Below are positions 26,996 through 36,560 of a stretch of 64,000 nt of DNA, piece after piece. A model generated the notes under the pieces. It was not told where the DNA came from and searched no databases. It saw only the letters and a list, made by a program, of their open reading frames with translations. Both the position numbers and the translations under genes were made by a program. Position 1 is the stretch's first letter; every line of letters starts with the position of its first letter. The DNA comes from Enterococcus sp. 5H (lineage in GTDB: Bacteria > Bacillota > Bacilli > Lactobacillales > Enterococcaceae). The stretch is from NCBI RefSeq assembly GCF_028128615.1, contig NZ_AMDP01000068.1, forward strand, positions 16,473-80,472. Direction: 5' to 3'.

Positions 26996-27071
26996 ATGGT
27001 AACAACGTTCCGCTTCGCCAATGTTTATTCAATCAATATTTTTTATGATATATCTTAGTTCGAAAACAGTT

Positions 27072-28139
27072 TTATTTCTTTTCACCAAAAGCATTGGTAT
27101 TTTCATATCGGTCAAAATGAAGTGTGTCACTCTTCAAATAATCATAAATATCTTTGACTATTTCAATACCAGACTCCATTGATTTTTCATAATTAATTTG
27201 ATTGATTTCACCTGGATAGTAAACTTGATCGAAACCATCAGCTGCTGGAATTTCATGTAGTTCTTCTACCATACCATCAACAGACTCTTTAAACATTTCT
27301 AAATCAGTAAAGCGTTTTGGATCAATCAAGATATACATTTGACCAACATTTCGACCTTTAGTGATATCGTCGTACATAGATGAAACATGTTTTCCAAACG
27401 GTAAACCTAATAACATTCCCGATAAAATATCAACCATCATCATTAAGCCATAGCCCTTGGGACCAGCAATCGGTAATAAGCCATTCACTTTATGCGGATC
27501 TGTTGTAGGTTTTCCATCTTTATCGACTGCCCAAGTATCTGGAATAGCTTTATTTTTAGAACGAGCATCTAACACTTTGCCCCATGCCTGCACTGTTGTT
27601 GCCATATCAAAGACAACAGGTTCATGACCTTTTCTTGGTGCTGCAAATGCAATCGGATTCGTGCCAAAATAATTTTCTTTGCCGCCAAATGGTACAACCA
27701 TCGGATCAGACTGGCACATTGCAATTGCAATTAAATCTTGTTGAGCTGCTTTTTTCACATAATAAGATAATGCTCCACTGTGACTGATTTTAGAAATACC
27801 TACCGCAGCAACACCAGATTTTTTCGCCATATCAATTGCGTAACCTAAACCAACATCAGCGACAAATTGACCAGCTCCATTTTTACCATGAACAATTCCA
27901 GTACTCGGCCCAGTTTCTTCAAACTCAATAACTGGATCAAGCGTCACACCGCCCTTGTCAATTTGTTCTGCGTAATATTCTACTCTGACAGCTCCGTGCG
28001 AGTGGATACCGCAAGCATCTGCAAATACCAAATGTGTCGCCACTTCGTTTGCATGTTCGTGTTTTAACCCAGCTTTTTCTAATTTATTTTCAATCAACTC
28101 ATGCAATTCTTCTGGTTTCACTACAACAGTTTCATTCAT
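27072..28139 (-). CDS. allD: Ureidoglycolate dehydrogenase-like protein, paralogue 2
   Basis: A 355-residue Ldh2/MDH2-family oxidoreductase with the same landmarks as paralogue 1: DACGIHSHGAVRVEYY, ISHSGALSYYVKKAA and YFGTNPIAFAAPR. It starts 25 bases downstream of allE with GAAGAGGAAG upstream of the ATG. Its direct position after allE, which makes ureidoglycolate, favours it as the operon's main ureidoglycolate dehydrogenase. The duplication is either recent with divergence or an old functional split; nearest homologues would decide. Confidence 0.85.
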   Translation of the reverse strand: MNETVVVKPEELHELIENKLEKAGLKHEHANEVATHLVFADACGIHSHGAVRVEYYAEQIDKGGVTLDPVIEFEETGPSTGIVHGKNGAGQFVADVGLGYAIDMAKKSGVAAVGISKISHSGALSYYVKKAAQQDLIAIAMCQSDPMVVPFGGKENYFGTNPIAFAAPRKGHEPVVFDMATTVQAWGKVLDARSKNKAIPDTWAVDKDGKPTTDPHKVNGLLPIAGPKGYGLMMMVDILSGMLLGLPFGKHVSSMYDDITKGRNVGQMYILIDPKRFTDLEMFKESVDGMVEELHEIPAADGFDQVYYPGEINQINYEKSMESGIEIVKDIYDYLKSDTLHFDRYENTNAFGEKK

Positions 28140-28163
28140 TCTTAAACTTCCTCTTCCATTAAA

Positions 28164-28949
28164 TTAAATTTCCGGATCACGATTGCAATCTTTTGAATAG
28201 ACGTACATTAACGGTTCGTCACGACCAACAGCATAAGCAGCTTGCTGAACATAAGAACTCATAAAGATGTAGTCGCCTTTTTCTACCGGCATCCACTCGT
28301 TATCCAAGTTGTACATTCCTTGACCTGACAATAAATAGGCACCATGTTCTTGGTAATGTGTTTCGATGTAACCATGACTTGCGCCAGGTTCAAATGATAA
28401 AATGTGGAAGTTCATATCAAAACCTAAATCTTTTGGTAAAAAGTCCCATAAAAGAACATCTTTCATCCCTTCGTATTCAATCGGCTCCATATCGTTTACA
28501 TTTCCAACTACTTTGTGAGCTTCATATCCTTCTAATGGCTGATAACGTTTTTTATATAAGAAAATTTCTGTGTCTTCAGCTTGTCCATTTTCTAAATACA
28601 TCAAGGTACTGGCAGGTAAGTATGCATAACCGCCTTTTTTTAATTCATGAGTTTCATTACCGTCACTGACTTTCAAAGTGCCATCAATAACATAGACAAT
28701 TGTTTCAACACCTTCGCCGCCAAAACCACGGGCATTTTTTCCGTCTTTGTGCATCGTAATGATGTAGTCAACAAAATTAGCTCCTAGTTGTTTAGAACCT
28801 AAAATTGAGCAGCTACAATTTTCAAAACCTGGAATCACATTATTTACAAGTCCATCATGTGGAATTAATGCATAATTATTTTTCTTAATCACTGCTCTAG
28901 ATGATAATAAACCATCCAGATAACCAGTTTGATTGTTTTTATAACCCAT
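28164..28949 (-). CDS. allE: (S)-ureidoglycine aminohydrolase
   Basis: A 261-residue bicupin of the YlbA/AllE family that releases ammonia from (S)-ureidoglycine to give (S)-ureidoglycolate, using Mn. Landmarks are [20 protein letters not shown] at the N-terminus, the first cupin with [14 protein letters not shown], and the second cupin metal site in [16 protein letters not shown] (His, His, Gln/Glu pattern). The length is normal. It lies between allC and allD, which supply its substrate and use its product. Confidence 0.92.
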   Translation of the reverse strand: MGYKNNQTGYLDGLLSSRAVIKKNNYALIPHDGLVNNVIPGFENCSCSILGSKQLGANFVDYIITMHKDGKNARGFGGEGVETIVYVIDGTLKVSDGNETHELKKGGYAYLPASTLMYLENGQAEDTEIFLYKKRYQPLEGYEAHKVVGNVNDMEPIEYEGMKDVLLWDFLPKDLGFDMNFHILSFEPGASHGYIETHYQEHGAYLLSGQGMYNLDNEWMPVEKGDYIFMSSYVQQAAYAVGRDEPLMYVYSKDCNRDPEI

Positions 28950-28968
28950 TTATTCTTCCTTCTTTCCT

Positions 28969-30195
28969 TTATTTATAAGCTAATTCATAAAGTGTGCTGG
29001 CTAAAACTTTCACACCATTAACTAAATCATCTAAATCTGTTGCTTCAGCTGGATTATGGCTGATTCCGTTAATACTTGGCACAAAAATCATTGCTGTTGG
29101 GAAATGCGGTGCGATTACTTGTGAATCGTGTCCTGCACCACTATGCATTATTTTGTATTTCATATTTTCTGTTTTAGCTGCTGTTTCGATAGCATCTACA
29201 ATTTCTTGATTCATTGGAACTGGCGCTTCGTCCATCCATAGATCAATATCGATTTCTAATTCATGTTCTGCAGCAATTTTTTTCATTAGTTCTTCGATTT
29301 CTTTGGTGAATGCATGTAGTTCTCCGCTATCTGTATGACGACAATCCATTGTGAACAATACTTCACCTGGTACTACATTAACCGTATTTGGTTTTGGTTC
29401 TACTTTACCGAATGTTAACACTAGCGGATCGCCAACTTCTAACGCACGATCAATTGCTTGTGAACAAATTTTTGCAAATCCGTAAACGGCGTCTCTACGA
29501 TAGCCCATAGGAGTTGTTCCAGCATGGTTTGCTTCACCTTTTAATACAATTGTATAACGTCTTTGTCCAGCAATATTATTCACAACACCAATTTGTAACT
29601 GCTCTTTTTCTAAAACAGTGCCTTGTTCAATGTGAATTTCAACAAAAGCTTTGATATCTTCTCTAGCCGCTTTGCTTTCATCTCTAAAATCAAAACCATG
29701 GCGCTGCATTTCTTCCACAAATTTCAGACCTTCAAAGTCAGCGATTTCAATTACATCTTCTTTTTTCGCTTCACCGACGAAGTTTTTACTACCCCAGAAT
29801 ACTGTAGGGAAACGGCTGCCTTCTTCTTCGGCCATTGAAATAACTTCTAATGAACGTTTTGGTTTGCCGTGTGTTTCTAATAAATATTGAATCGCAACAT
29901 ACGCTGCAATGACACCAAACTGCCCATCTAACGTTCCACCATTAACAACTGTATCAATATGTGAACCGGATAGGATTGTTTCTTCTGGGAATTCAGTTCC
30001 TTCCACTCTACCAAAGAGGTTACCGATTTCATCAAATGAAGCCGTCATACCGATGGTTTCTAATTTTTCTTTCACAGATTTTTGTGCTTCCAACCAAGAA
30101 TCAGAATATAATAAACGTGTCATTCCGCCAGTTGGGTCATTTCCAATACTTGATAAATGATCGATATTTTCTTTTAAAGTTTTTCTTAAATCCAT
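28969..30195 (-). CDS. allC: Allantoate amidohydrolase
   Basis: A 408-residue M20-family amidohydrolase that converts allantoate to ureidoglycine, CO2 and ammonia. Metal-site motifs are SGSHIDTVVNGGTLDGQFG and AEEEGSRFP, with HAGTTPMGYRRDA in the lid/dimer domain and HSGAGHDSQ near the C-terminus. Carbamoyl-beta-alanine amidohydrolases are close relatives, but the operon makes AllC secure. Two ATGs lie close together (30204 and 30195); the second is better spaced from GAGGGAG. It is the first gene of the long allC-to-allK operon. Confidence 0.9.
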   Translation of the reverse strand: MDLRKTLKENIDHLSSIGNDPTGGMTRLLYSDSWLEAQKSVKEKLETIGMTASFDEIGNLFGRVEGTEFPEETILSGSHIDTVVNGGTLDGQFGVIAAYVAIQYLLETHGKPKRSLEVISMAEEEGSRFPTVFWGSKNFVGEAKKEDVIEIADFEGLKFVEEMQRHGFDFRDESKAAREDIKAFVEIHIEQGTVLEKEQLQIGVVNNIAGQRRYTIVLKGEANHAGTTPMGYRRDAVYGFAKICSQAIDRALEVGDPLVLTFGKVEPKPNTVNVVPGEVLFTMDCRHTDSGELHAFTKEIEELMKKIAAEHELEIDIDLWMDEAPVPMNQEIVDAIETAAKTENMKYKIMHSGAGHDSQVIAPHFPTAMIFVPSINGISHNPAEATDLDDLVNGVKVLASTLYELAYK

Positions 30196-30229
30196 TTGAT
30201 ACATCTCCCTCTTTTGTTATCATAATCAT

Positions 30230-30243
30230 TGTAAGCGGTTGCC
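30230..30243. promoter_or_regulatory. cre-like site upstream of allC
   Basis: TGTAAGCGGTTGCC matches the CcpA consensus at all but the last base and sits 35 bases before the allC start, in the likely promoter of the main operon. Confidence 0.5.
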
Positions 30244-30285
30244 GACTTTCACACACTATCCACATTTCACAAATTAACTACTATC

Positions 30286-30293
30286 TTTGTGCG
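30286..30293 (+). promoter_or_regulatory. TTTGTGCG motif upstream of allC
   Basis: The same core as in the pucG-pucR gap and before MFS paralogue 2. It lies about 90 bases upstream of allC and 70 upstream of the divergent hydrolase gene, as expected for an activator site. Confidence 0.4.
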
Positions 30294-30361
30294 CATTAAA
30301 CATAATGACTGAGGCTATTTGAGTTAAAATAGAAATAAGTTAGTGAAAAAGGAGGACTTTT

Positions 30362-31225
30362 ATGTTAAAACAAGAATTTTGCTATAGTCAATTAGATGGG
30401 CTAGATTTAATGATGACTTTCTATTCCCAAGACCCACTTTCTTCTGAAAAAGCGACCATCCTTTATTTCCACGGAGGTGGTTTAATTTATGGTGATCGCG
30501 ATGATTTACCTGAAACGTACTGTCAGCTATTAGTAGAAAGCGGCTATAACTTACTTACAATCGATTATCCATTAGCGCCTGAAGTACAACTTGCTACTAT
30601 TGAAACCTGTTTAAAAGATGCGATTGACTGGTTCTTAACTAATTATCAAACAACATTAAAGTTAGAGAAACCTGATTATTTCTTGTTTGGCCGTTCTGCT
30701 GGAGGTTTCCTCACCTATCTATTATCAGCTCGGCACAAAACAGCGTCACAAAAAGGGCTAATTAGTTTCTATGGTTATTATGACTTAACAATTGATACAT
30801 TTAGCCAGCCAAATAGCTATTATAACCAATTTCCAAAAGTCGCACCCATGACAGCTCAAGCCATGATTCAAGCTAAACCGATGACAGCTGTGTCAATTAA
30901 TGAACGTTTTTCTCTTTATTTATCAGGTCGCCAATTTGGCAACTGGTTAAGTTATTTGGTAAATTCGCCAAGTGAAAAAGTAAGCTTTAGTTTGTCAGAT
31001 GAAGAACTTGCTGAATTGCCACCAGCTTTTTTAGCTCATAGTAATGGGGATCAAGATGTTCCTGTCGCATTTTCAAGAGAAGCTAAAAATAAACTATCCA
31101 GCGTTACTTATGAAGAAGTTGAAAACCTACCTCATGATTTTGATGGCGATTTGACTAATCCTGAAGGGTTACGAATTTATCAGCTTTTAATCGAATGGTT
31201 GGATAGCGGTGTAACTGCCTCATAA
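30362..31225 (+). CDS. Alpha/beta hydrolase, function unknown
   Basis: A 287-residue alpha/beta-hydrolase of the HSL/esterase type. It has the oxyanion motif FHGGGLIYGDRD, the nucleophile elbow FGRSAGG (Ser near residue 116), an acid in SNGDQDVPV and a His in ENLPHDFDG. There is no signal peptide, so it is cytoplasmic. AAAGGAGG is well placed before the ATG. It is divergent from the allC operon and shares its regulatory gap; a role in ureide metabolism is possible but not shown. A strong terminator follows. Confidence 0.82.
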   Translation: MLKQEFCYSQLDGLDLMMTFYSQDPLSSEKATILYFHGGGLIYGDRDDLPETYCQLLVESGYNLLTIDYPLAPEVQLATIETCLKDAIDWFLTNYQTTLKLEKPDYFLFGRSAGGFLTYLLSARHKTASQKGLISFYGYYDLTIDTFSQPNSYYNQFPKVAPMTAQAMIQAKPMTAVSINERFSLYLSGRQFGNWLSYLVNSPSEKVSFSLSDEELAELPPAFLAHSNGDQDVPVAFSREAKNKLSSVTYEEVENLPHDFDGDLTNPEGLRIYQLLIEWLDSGVTAS

Positions 31226-31238
31226 TTGTACCATATTC

Positions 31239-31273
31239 AAAAAGACATTCCTGGAAATCAGAAATGTCTTTTT
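31239..31273 (+). terminator. Terminator of the hydrolase gene
   Basis: An 11-bp stem, AAAAAGACATT paired with AATGTCTTTTT, with a 13-base loop, right after the stop codon. From here to 31499 I see no gene or further structure. Confidence 0.8.
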
Positions 31274-31499
31274 AAGATTTTAAATACGAAAGTAGTAGTT
31301 TCCTACTTGCTAATCTCCTTAAGTTCACTATAGTGAAACTTGATGTTTTTTTGTATTTTGAATATTCAATACTTTTTCTACCCAATCCTGCGTTTCTCTT
31401 TAAAATTTTCTGAAAATCAGTTAATTATTTAAAGTAAATCCGCCTACTTTAAAAAGTCTCCCTTTCATCATATGTCCTCTCTTCATGACTAGCAAAAAA

Positions 31500-31535
31500 A
31501 CTGTAGATAATGTTTTTTAGAACATTACCTACAGT
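31500..31535 (-). terminator. Hairpin downstream of the APC permease gene
   Basis: ACTGTAG and TAATGTT arms pair with AACATTA and CTACAGT, forming a stem of 14 pairs with one mismatch. It lies about 110 bases past the permease stop on the minus strand. Confidence 0.6.
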
Positions 31536-31647
31536 CTGAGAAAGCCCATTGTTTTCAAAAGAAAATCTATTTCATCTATAAAACTTGCTTTCTCATTTTT
31601 CACGAAAATTGGCAATCTTAAATCTTGTTTAAACATTACTGCTTTTT

Positions 31648-33039
31648 CTAAATTCTTTTTTTATATAATTTGTAAAATACGAAAGGAAGCATAATAGTTA
31701 CAATAAATGATATCGTTAGTGTAATTAAATAAACACTTGATTGTTGACTACTAATGGTTGTAGGAACCATAAAAGCTGTTACTAATGCTCCTATTGTTAA
31801 TAATAAACCCATTCCTGCAATAATAACTTTCCCTATTTTACCGCCCGGCAATTGATATGCACGTTTTAAATCTTTATGCTTAGTAATGATAATAAAATAG
31901 GAAATAAAAAATAGAATATACCCTACTAAATAAATCATCCCGGTAAGATTTAAAGCTATCTGATAAGACATATTACCACCTGAACTCCCTGATGAGAATG
32001 TTAAAACAGCTGCCCAAATAGTTACTACGATTCCCTGTAATATTAATAAAGGAATTGGAACTCCTGCCTTATTTACCTTAGTAAATTTTTGAGGTAACAA
32101 ACCTTTAGTTGCAACAAAACGTAAGCCTTCTGTTGGACTTACAATCCAAGAACTAATCTGAGCAATTATACCAAACGATATCATCAATCCTAACAAAATT
32201 ACCCCCCAAGAAATTTTTCCCGGTGAAATCAATTGTCTAAAAGCATCTATCACACCAGCATTTGCTGATATATTTCCCGGTAAAACCATTGAGACAATAC
32301 AGCTGCCTAAAGTGGTCAATCCTACAGCGACAAAGACTAAAACGATCATAATTTTAGGATATGTTTTTGAATAATTGTTTAATTTTGTTATATGAGGAGC
32401 ACTTGCTTCTACGCCCATATAGCCTAATATAAATGAGGTTAGCATACCCCAACTTTTTTTGTTTGGAATAAAATCACTTTTTTGATAATTTAAGGAAATA
32501 TGGTTTCCATTGCTAAAATATTTTATAGCTAAAATTGACATTATTATCACTGAAAGTACAATTCCTATCGAAAAACCAAACTTCGCTATTTTTTCGGTTA
32601 TTTGCGTACCTTTAAACTGTAAAATAGTTATCAACCAAAATGAAAGAACAACTATTAAAAATTTTACATACATATTATCATTAATGACAGGTACATTGAA
32701 AACGACTGATAATGTGCCTATTATAAAATAGAGCATTGTAACGAAACCTACTGTTATTTGAATCCATTGGAAAAAAATTGCTGCAAAGCCAAATTTTTCT
32801 CCCAAGACTTTACCTACCCAACTAAAGATTCCTCCCTCTTGATATGATGGATCTTCAATTGTAGCTAGTTCTGCAGCACATAATGCAACTGGTAAAAAGA
32901 AACAGAAACCAGATAGAAGTAGGAAAAAAATTAATGATTTTCCCATATCCGCAAATGTCGGGTATTCATATACTGTTACAAATAGTGCTGCTGTCATAGC
33001 AAAAAATCCAAATGAAGATATCTTCTTATTAGTATTCAA
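31648..33039 (-). CDS. APC-family amino acid permease, probable aspartate/alanine exchanger
   Basis: A 463-residue amino acid transporter of the APC superfamily, glutamate:GABA-antiporter-like, with about 12 hydrophobic segments. The start is TTG with AGGAGG nine bases upstream. The N-terminal FGFFAMTAALFVTVYEYPTF and EGGIFSWVGKVLGEKFG resemble GadC-type exchangers. It lies 74 bases downstream of the aspartate 4-decarboxylase gene and should be co-transcribed, so aspartate-in/alanine-out exchange is the likely role. That is inference: the usual partner of this enzyme, AspT, belongs to a different family. Confidence 0.8.
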   Translation of the reverse strand: MNTNKKISSFGFFAMTAALFVTVYEYPTFADMGKSLIFFLLLSGFCFFLPVALCAAELATIEDPSYQEGGIFSWVGKVLGEKFGFAAIFFQWIQITVGFVTMLYFIIGTLSVVFNVPVINDNMYVKFLIVVLSFWLITILQFKGTQITEKIAKFGFSIGIVLSVIIMSILAIKYFSNGNHISLNYQKSDFIPNKKSWGMLTSFILGYMGVEASAPHITKLNNYSKTYPKIMIVLVFVAVGLTTLGSCIVSMVLPGNISANAGVIDAFRQLISPGKISWGVILLGLMISFGIIAQISSWIVSPTEGLRFVATKGLLPQKFTKVNKAGVPIPLLILQGIVVTIWAAVLTFSSGSSGGNMSYQIALNLTGMIYLVGYILFFISYFIIITKHKDLKRAYQLPGGKIGKVIIAGMGLLLTIGALVTAFMVPTTISSQQSSVYLITLTISFIVTIMLPFVFYKLYKKRI

Positions 33040-33113
33040 CTTTATAAACCTCCTATTTTCTAATTAGTTAAGGAGACTAAAAATCTAATCTCCTCAACAG
33101 TTGATTTTTCTAT

Positions 33114-34700
33114 TTATTTTTGCTTAAACGTATCATGATATTCTTCAAGTAACTCTACTATATTTTCTCCAATTTTTTTGTAATCTTCAGTCGGTAAATT
33201 TGCTTCTGATACTCTTAAATAGCCACTAGGTGTATCAAATCCTGGGCCGTATGCCAGAATTATGCCTTTTTTTTCAGCAAGTTCTATTAAAAAGTCTATT
33301 GTTCTATAGTTTTCTTTAAGATATGTAGAAAACTCACTATCATATAAATTTTCGGCAACACTAAATATATTGATTAATGAATAATATTTAGCATTTAGAG
33401 AACTAGAATCTTTTTCCATTTTTAAGCTATCGTGTAGCAAATCGTACCGAGTTGAAATAATATTTTTTGCTAGCTTAATATAGTTGTCTACTTTGTTTTG
33501 TTCAACTAAATGAGTTAGCGCGAATAGAATTTCCATCATTTGTTGAGGTGTTGATAATCCAGATGTATGATATAAACCAATTGAACGACTATCAGCAACG
33601 ATTCGGTCAATAAACTTTAGCTTAGATGGTTGGAACGCAGCAATTTGATAGCGTTCCTCTAATTGAGCTTTAGTTTTGGCATCTAGTTCTGCTATTTTTT
33701 TATCAAAAATATTTTGTTTATTTGTCGCAATTGTACCTAGACGCCATCCAGCCGCACCAAATAGTTTAGAAAATGAATAAACTAATAATGTATTGTATGG
33801 TAAAACACCATAAACAGATTCAAAATCATCGACAAAAGTACCATAAACATCATCCGTAATAATCATTAAATCTGGTTTAATTTTTACAATTTCTTTAAGT
33901 GTATCTAAAACTTCTTTACTAAATGCTTTTGAACCTGGATTAGAAGGATTCACTAGAAATAGAGCTTTTACATCTGTATCAATTACTTTTTTTAACTCTT
34001 CAGGATCAATTTGCCAATGGTCTTCTTCTTTCGATTGGAAGTCGACGCCGACCATCTCATAATCGTTTAATTGAGGAATTTCTAAGTATGGTGGAAAAAT
34101 AGGTGTATTAATCGCAATTTTGTCTCCTGGCGCAATTAAGTGATTTTCTTTTAATGATTGAAAGATATAAACAATTGCCGCAGTTCCACCTTCCGTTGGG
34201 AAAACATCTGTTTGATGGGCTAAATCCTTATTTTTATATAGAACATTTTCCAAATAAGCATTTAAAACAGGCTCATTCATTTCCAAAATACGAGAAGGGG
34301 TTGGATAATTATTGCCTAGCACACCATTTGTCCATTCGTTTACTACTGCATCTTCATCTAAGTTTAGTTTATCGTGAGTATAGGATAGGCCCTCCAATAA
34401 AAAAGAATCAATTTGATTCAAAGGGTTTAAAAACTCTTTAAATCGTTTACTAATATCTTCTTTTACAACATACCCAGCTAAGTCAGTTTCATTAATTGTA
34501 CGACTTGATTCTTTAATACCAAATTCTACTAATTTATTAAATGCTAAACGAGCCTTTGTATTAATCCAATTAGGATCTCCTTGTCCTGCATTCAAAATAT
34601 TTTTGATCTCTTTATTTTTTTCAGCTGCAGATAGTAAATGTCTGCTAATTTCAAATGTACCTAGTTGTTCTAATTCTTTTTTTGTATTTTCATTATTCAT
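33114..34700 (-). CDS. aspD: L-aspartate 4-decarboxylase
   Basis: A 528-residue PLP enzyme converting aspartate to alanine and CO2. Long N-terminal extensions around a class I aminotransferase fold are typical of AspD and set it apart from ordinary aspartate transaminases (~400 residues). Visible are NPSNPGSK (Asn251), DDVYGTFV (Asp283), the PLP lysine Lys312 in SFSKLFGAAGWR and Arg320. GCAGGAAAAATTAA precedes the ATG. With electrogenic substrate/product exchange the reaction consumes a proton and can build a proton-motive force and raise pH. Confidence 0.9.
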   Translation of the reverse strand: MNNENTKKELEQLGTFEISRHLLSAAEKNKEIKNILNAGQGDPNWINTKARLAFNKLVEFGIKESSRTINETDLAGYVVKEDISKRFKEFLNPLNQIDSFLLEGLSYTHDKLNLDEDAVVNEWTNGVLGNNYPTPSRILEMNEPVLNAYLENVLYKNKDLAHQTDVFPTEGGTAAIVYIFQSLKENHLIAPGDKIAINTPIFPPYLEIPQLNDYEMVGVDFQSKEEDHWQIDPEELKKVIDTDVKALFLVNPSNPGSKAFSKEVLDTLKEIVKIKPDLMIITDDVYGTFVDDFESVYGVLPYNTLLVYSFSKLFGAAGWRLGTIATNKQNIFDKKIAELDAKTKAQLEERYQIAAFQPSKLKFIDRIVADSRSIGLYHTSGLSTPQQMMEILFALTHLVEQNKVDNYIKLAKNIISTRYDLLHDSLKMEKDSSSLNAKYYSLINIFSVAENLYDSEFSTYLKENYRTIDFLIELAEKKGIILAYGPGFDTPSGYLRVSEANLPTEDYKKIGENIVELLEEYHDTFKQK

Positions 34701-34856
34701 TTAATTTTTCCTGCTTTCTTTTATGTTTTTTTGAAATATTTCTACCGCATTTATATGTACTATATGAAAATCACTCTCCTTTGTTATCTTTTTTGAATTT
34801 TGCTTTTCTTAACTACATATACATAATAAAAGAAATGTAGACTTATATTTTTTTGA

Positions 34857-34881
34857 AATCTGTCATTATCGACGACAGATT
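34857..34881. promoter_or_regulatory. Inverted repeat between aspD and the Mga-like regulator
   Basis: AATCTGTC and GACAGATT form a perfect 8-bp dyad with a 9-base spacer in the middle of the 297-base divergent promoter region. It is a candidate operator for the adjacent regulator; there is no T-run, so a terminator is unlikely. Confidence 0.45.
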
Positions 34882-34997
34882 GAGAGATTGGTTTCTTAAG
34901 TAATTAATTTTTTAAAGAGCATAATTACTACCTTTTTTCTCAAATAAAATGTAGAGTATACATATGATAAGTTTTTACAGGAAGGAGTTTCTCAACT

Positions 34998-36506
34998 ATG
35001 GATGAGGATATAGAGTTACTGTTAGAAGATCAAAATAGAGTTATTCTTAAGCTTGTTAATATTTTGGTAGAGAGCTATCATGGATATTCGACAAATGAAT
35101 TAAGTCTACGTATTAATGTTACTGAGCGGAGTATTCAAAGGTATATTCGACAATTAAAAGACTTAGTTAGTCAGTACAATGAAGAAAAAGGTAAAAATCT
35201 CCAAGTAGATTTTGAAAGATATAATGGTGTTCGGCTACGTTCTGATTCAGGTAGCAATTTCATGGACTTTAAAACTTATATTTGGGAAAATGATGCAACA
35301 ATACAAATTTTTAGATATGTTATGTTTGAGGAATTTTATTCAGTAAAAAAATATTCACTCGCGCATTTTACCAGTGAAAGTGCTGTTCGACGTAGCTTAA
35401 AAAAAATAGATCAATTCTTAACGTTATACAATTTATCTTTAAAAAGAAATACGTTTGAAATTGTAGGTAAAGAAAAAGATATTCGAATCGTTTCTTACAT
35501 TCTTGGTTGGGTCATTTTTAAAGGTACTTCATGGCCTTTTGATTCAATCGACCAAGTAAAAGCATATCAAGCTGTAGATGTATTCACTGAGTTTTTTAAG
35601 TTGAAGCTATCTATTATTCAAAGAAAACAAATGGCTTATATACTAGCCATAAATTGGATTCGCTTCAGAAAAAAACATTTTATAGAAATTGAAGATAACT
35701 GGCTAAACTATGTCGATCTTACTAGTTTAAAAAATTCGCTATCTTTTTTGACAAATTTTAAAGAAGAATACCATATTTATGAGGATTCAGAATTATATTT
35801 CTATGTACTGCTTCTTCAAATGAAAGCCAAAATATTTGATTCCGCTGAATTTAAAAAAAGAGTATTCCGTTACCATAAAGCCAGACAATCTGATGTATAC
35901 TTAGCCACTGAATTATTCATGGAGCAATTTTCTGAAGAATTTATGCCTGTTCCGAAAGAACTGCAAGAAAGATTTTTTATCACCAGTTTCTGTGCACACC
36001 TATTCTGTAAAACATTTAAAAATATTAAAGTAGACATTGATGGTCATCAAAACTTAAATGAATTGGATTATGATTACCCTGTTTTGAAAGAAAAAATTTA
36101 TTTGTTCATAAAATCCTTACAAGAAAAAAGTAATGATGATCTCTTTTTAGAAAAGAACTTTCTTTTTCAAAAATATATTTTACTATTTTCAGCTATAGCT
36201 CCTTTAAATTTTTATGAGCCATCAATCGAAATTTTCTTAGATAGTGATTTACCTTTATTTGTTAAAAAAAATATTATGACTAAAATTAGTGACCGCTTTA
36301 AACATGATTTTAATATTGTTTTTTTAGATACTCCGCAGCCAATGGAAGCCGATCTTATTTTAACGAATATTCCAAATATCATGGATGAAGAACAACGTTT
36401 CACGTACAGAATCCATCTATTTGATTTTCCTTTTAAATCAAAGGATTTTATTGATCTTGAAATACAACTTAGACAAATCATACAAAAAAAGACTGCCTTG
36501 TTATAA
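34998..36506 (+). CDS. Mga/AtxA-like transcriptional regulator
   Basis: A 502-residue regulator with an N-terminal Mga-type HTH (residues ~15-70: STNELSLRINVTERSIQRYIRQL). A long helical middle region resembles PRD-like domains (about 75-400). The C-terminal ~100 residues look like an EIIB-type fold (DADLILTN-like segment PMEADLILTNIPN). Mga and AtxA proteins are usually activators tied to PTS state. It is transcribed away from aspD and probably controls the aspD-permease operon through the dyad at 34857. AGGAAGGAG precedes the ATG. Confidence 0.75.
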   Translation: MDEDIELLLEDQNRVILKLVNILVESYHGYSTNELSLRINVTERSIQRYIRQLKDLVSQYNEEKGKNLQVDFERYNGVRLRSDSGSNFMDFKTYIWENDATIQIFRYVMFEEFYSVKKYSLAHFTSESAVRRSLKKIDQFLTLYNLSLKRNTFEIVGKEKDIRIVSYILGWVIFKGTSWPFDSIDQVKAYQAVDVFTEFFKLKLSIIQRKQMAYILAINWIRFRKKHFIEIEDNWLNYVDLTSLKNSLSFLTNFKEEYHIYEDSELYFYVLLLQMKAKIFDSAEFKKRVFRYHKARQSDVYLATELFMEQFSEEFMPVPKELQERFFITSFCAHLFCKTFKNIKVDIDGHQNLNELDYDYPVLKEKIYLFIKSLQEKSNDDLFLEKNFLFQKYILLFSAIAPLNFYEPSIEIFLDSDLPLFVKKNIMTKISDRFKHDFNIVFLDTPQPMEADLILTNIPNIMDEEQRFTYRIHLFDFPFKSKDFIDLEIQLRQIIQKKTALL

Positions 36507-36560
36507 AGGCACCCAACCATGATTGGGCTATTTATAAGAAATTACTATTTACTTGAAATA

